10,712 nucleotides of DNA from JBFJWR01 sp041623535 (lineage in GTDB: Bacteria > Pseudomonadota > Gammaproteobacteria > Pseudomonadales > JBFGWM01), in assembly GCA_041623535.1 (NCBI GenBank), contig JBFJWR010000073.1:1-10712 (forward strand), in the 5' to 3' direction. Positions 10,493 to 10,712 of this stretch are shown here, in pieces; positions within the stretch are counted from its first letter, which is position 1, and each line of letters opens with the position of its first letter. A model generated the notes under the pieces. The model saw only the letters and a list, made by a program, of their open reading frames with translations. It was not told the DNA's origin and ran no database searches. The position numbers and the translations under genes are program-made.

Positions 10493-10543
10493 GTCGTCCT
10501 GAGCGGAGGCAGCGCGCAGCGGTGCCGGAGTCGAAGGATCTCG
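10493..10543 (-). repeat. Palindromic dispersed repeat, unit B (inverted)
   Basis: A 51-base unit in opposite orientation to A, 9 bases after it. Read on the minus strand it starts CGAGATCCTTCGACTCC and ends CTCCGCTCAGGACGAC. The centre is longer than in A or C but still self-complementary (GGCA/TGCC arms). Together A and B can form one long hairpin, resembling a paired REP/BIME element. Confidence 0.7.
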
Positions 10544-10584
10544 AAATCAGTACGACGCGCTCACCGGGTATCTCGTCAATCGTT

Positions 10585-10627
10585 CGAGGTCCTTCGACTT
10601 CGGGCTGCGCCCTTCGCTCAGGACGAC
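10585..10627 (+). repeat. Palindromic dispersed repeat, unit C
   Basis: A 43-base unit in the same orientation as A, ends CGAGGTCCTTCGACTTC and CTCAGGACGAC. The central hairpin is GGGC-TGC-GCCC (10602-10612). It differs from A at 5 positions, two of which form a compensating base pair. Confidence 0.75.
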
Positions 10628-10634
10628 AAGTGTG

Positions 10635-10655
10635 GCGCCCTTCGCTCAGGATGAC
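10635..10655 (+). repeat. Partial repeat unit D
   Basis: Right half only of the element. The 17 bases GCGCCCTTCGCTCAGGA (10635-10651) are identical to 10607-10623 in unit C, 28 bases apart. This looks like a local tandem duplication of the end of C. Confidence 0.6.
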
Positions 10656-10659
10656 GGGG

Positions 10660-10712
10660 TTACTGCAGGAATCGCGAATTATTCAATCGATCCCACCAGC
10701 GCAGCAGCAGGC
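10660..10712 (-). CDS. Possible 3' end of a gene entering from the right edge
   Basis: On the minus strand a frame is open from the window edge for 16 codons, reading LLLRWWDRLNNSRFLQ before TAA (10662-10660). The composition looks like a real protein C-terminus, and its end stops exactly where the repeat cluster begins. It is too short to name. If real, the repeats would sit between two convergent genes. Confidence 0.3.
   Translation of the reverse strand, partial: LLLRWWDRLNNSRFLQ

Noticed and set aside
10391..10654. Plus-strand open frame of 87 codons over the 3' repeats
   Set aside because: It is a translation of the palindromic repeat units (peptides such as FEVLRLRA and AQDD recur), a known source of false protein calls.
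10441..10655. CRISPR array
   Set aside because: Units occur in both orientations, spacing is irregular, and each unit has its own central variation. There is no repeat-spacer regularity and no cas gene.

Overview
The window looks like a piece of a gammaproteobacterial chromosome: GC is about 60% by eye and coding density is high. The methionine synthase reads close to E. coli MetH, and the sulfite reductase plus DUF934 pair is arranged as in Pseudomonas. The order or genus cannot be fixed from the sequence. I see no phage, plasmid, insertion sequence, CRISPR, tRNA or rRNA. Most of the window is housekeeping metabolism and ion or drug transport, and I find no convincing new multi-gene system. 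The least explained parts are a 48-residue membrane ORF and a cluster of palindromic repeats at the right end.

Layout. (1) 1-3446 (+): metH, cobalamin-dependent methionine synthase, missing about 78 N-terminal residues at the window edge. (2) 3440-4846 (-): a PutP-like sodium:solute symporter, tail-to-tail with metH and overlapping it by 7 bases. (3) 4847-5036: divergent intergenic region with two inverted repeats and a TATAAT box. (4) 5037-6359 (+): a MATE-family efflux pump. It overlaps by 22 bases a 72-residue DUF2970 membrane protein (6338-6556). (5) 6625-6771 (-): a 48-residue single-span membrane ORF with its own candidate promoter, divergent from the next operon. (6) 7001-8662 and 8646-9143 (+): siroheme/4Fe-4S sulfite (or nitrite) reductase cysI and a DUF934 protein, translationally overlapping. 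(7) 9253-10422 (+): a CPA2-type (KefB/KefC-like) cation:proton antiporter that has only the membrane domain. (8) 10423-10712: palindromic repeats, followed by what may be the 3' end of another gene on the minus strand.

How the genes work together. MetH (homocysteine to methionine) and CysI (sulfite to sulfide) both belong to sulfur amino acid metabolism, but they are 3.5 kb apart and separated by an opposite-strand gene, so they are not one operon. The two likely two-gene operons are MATE-DUF2970 and cysI-DUF934, each with overlapping reading frames. The symporter, MATE pump and CPA2 antiporter are three separate ion-coupled transporters. Nothing in the sequence ties them to a shared substrate.
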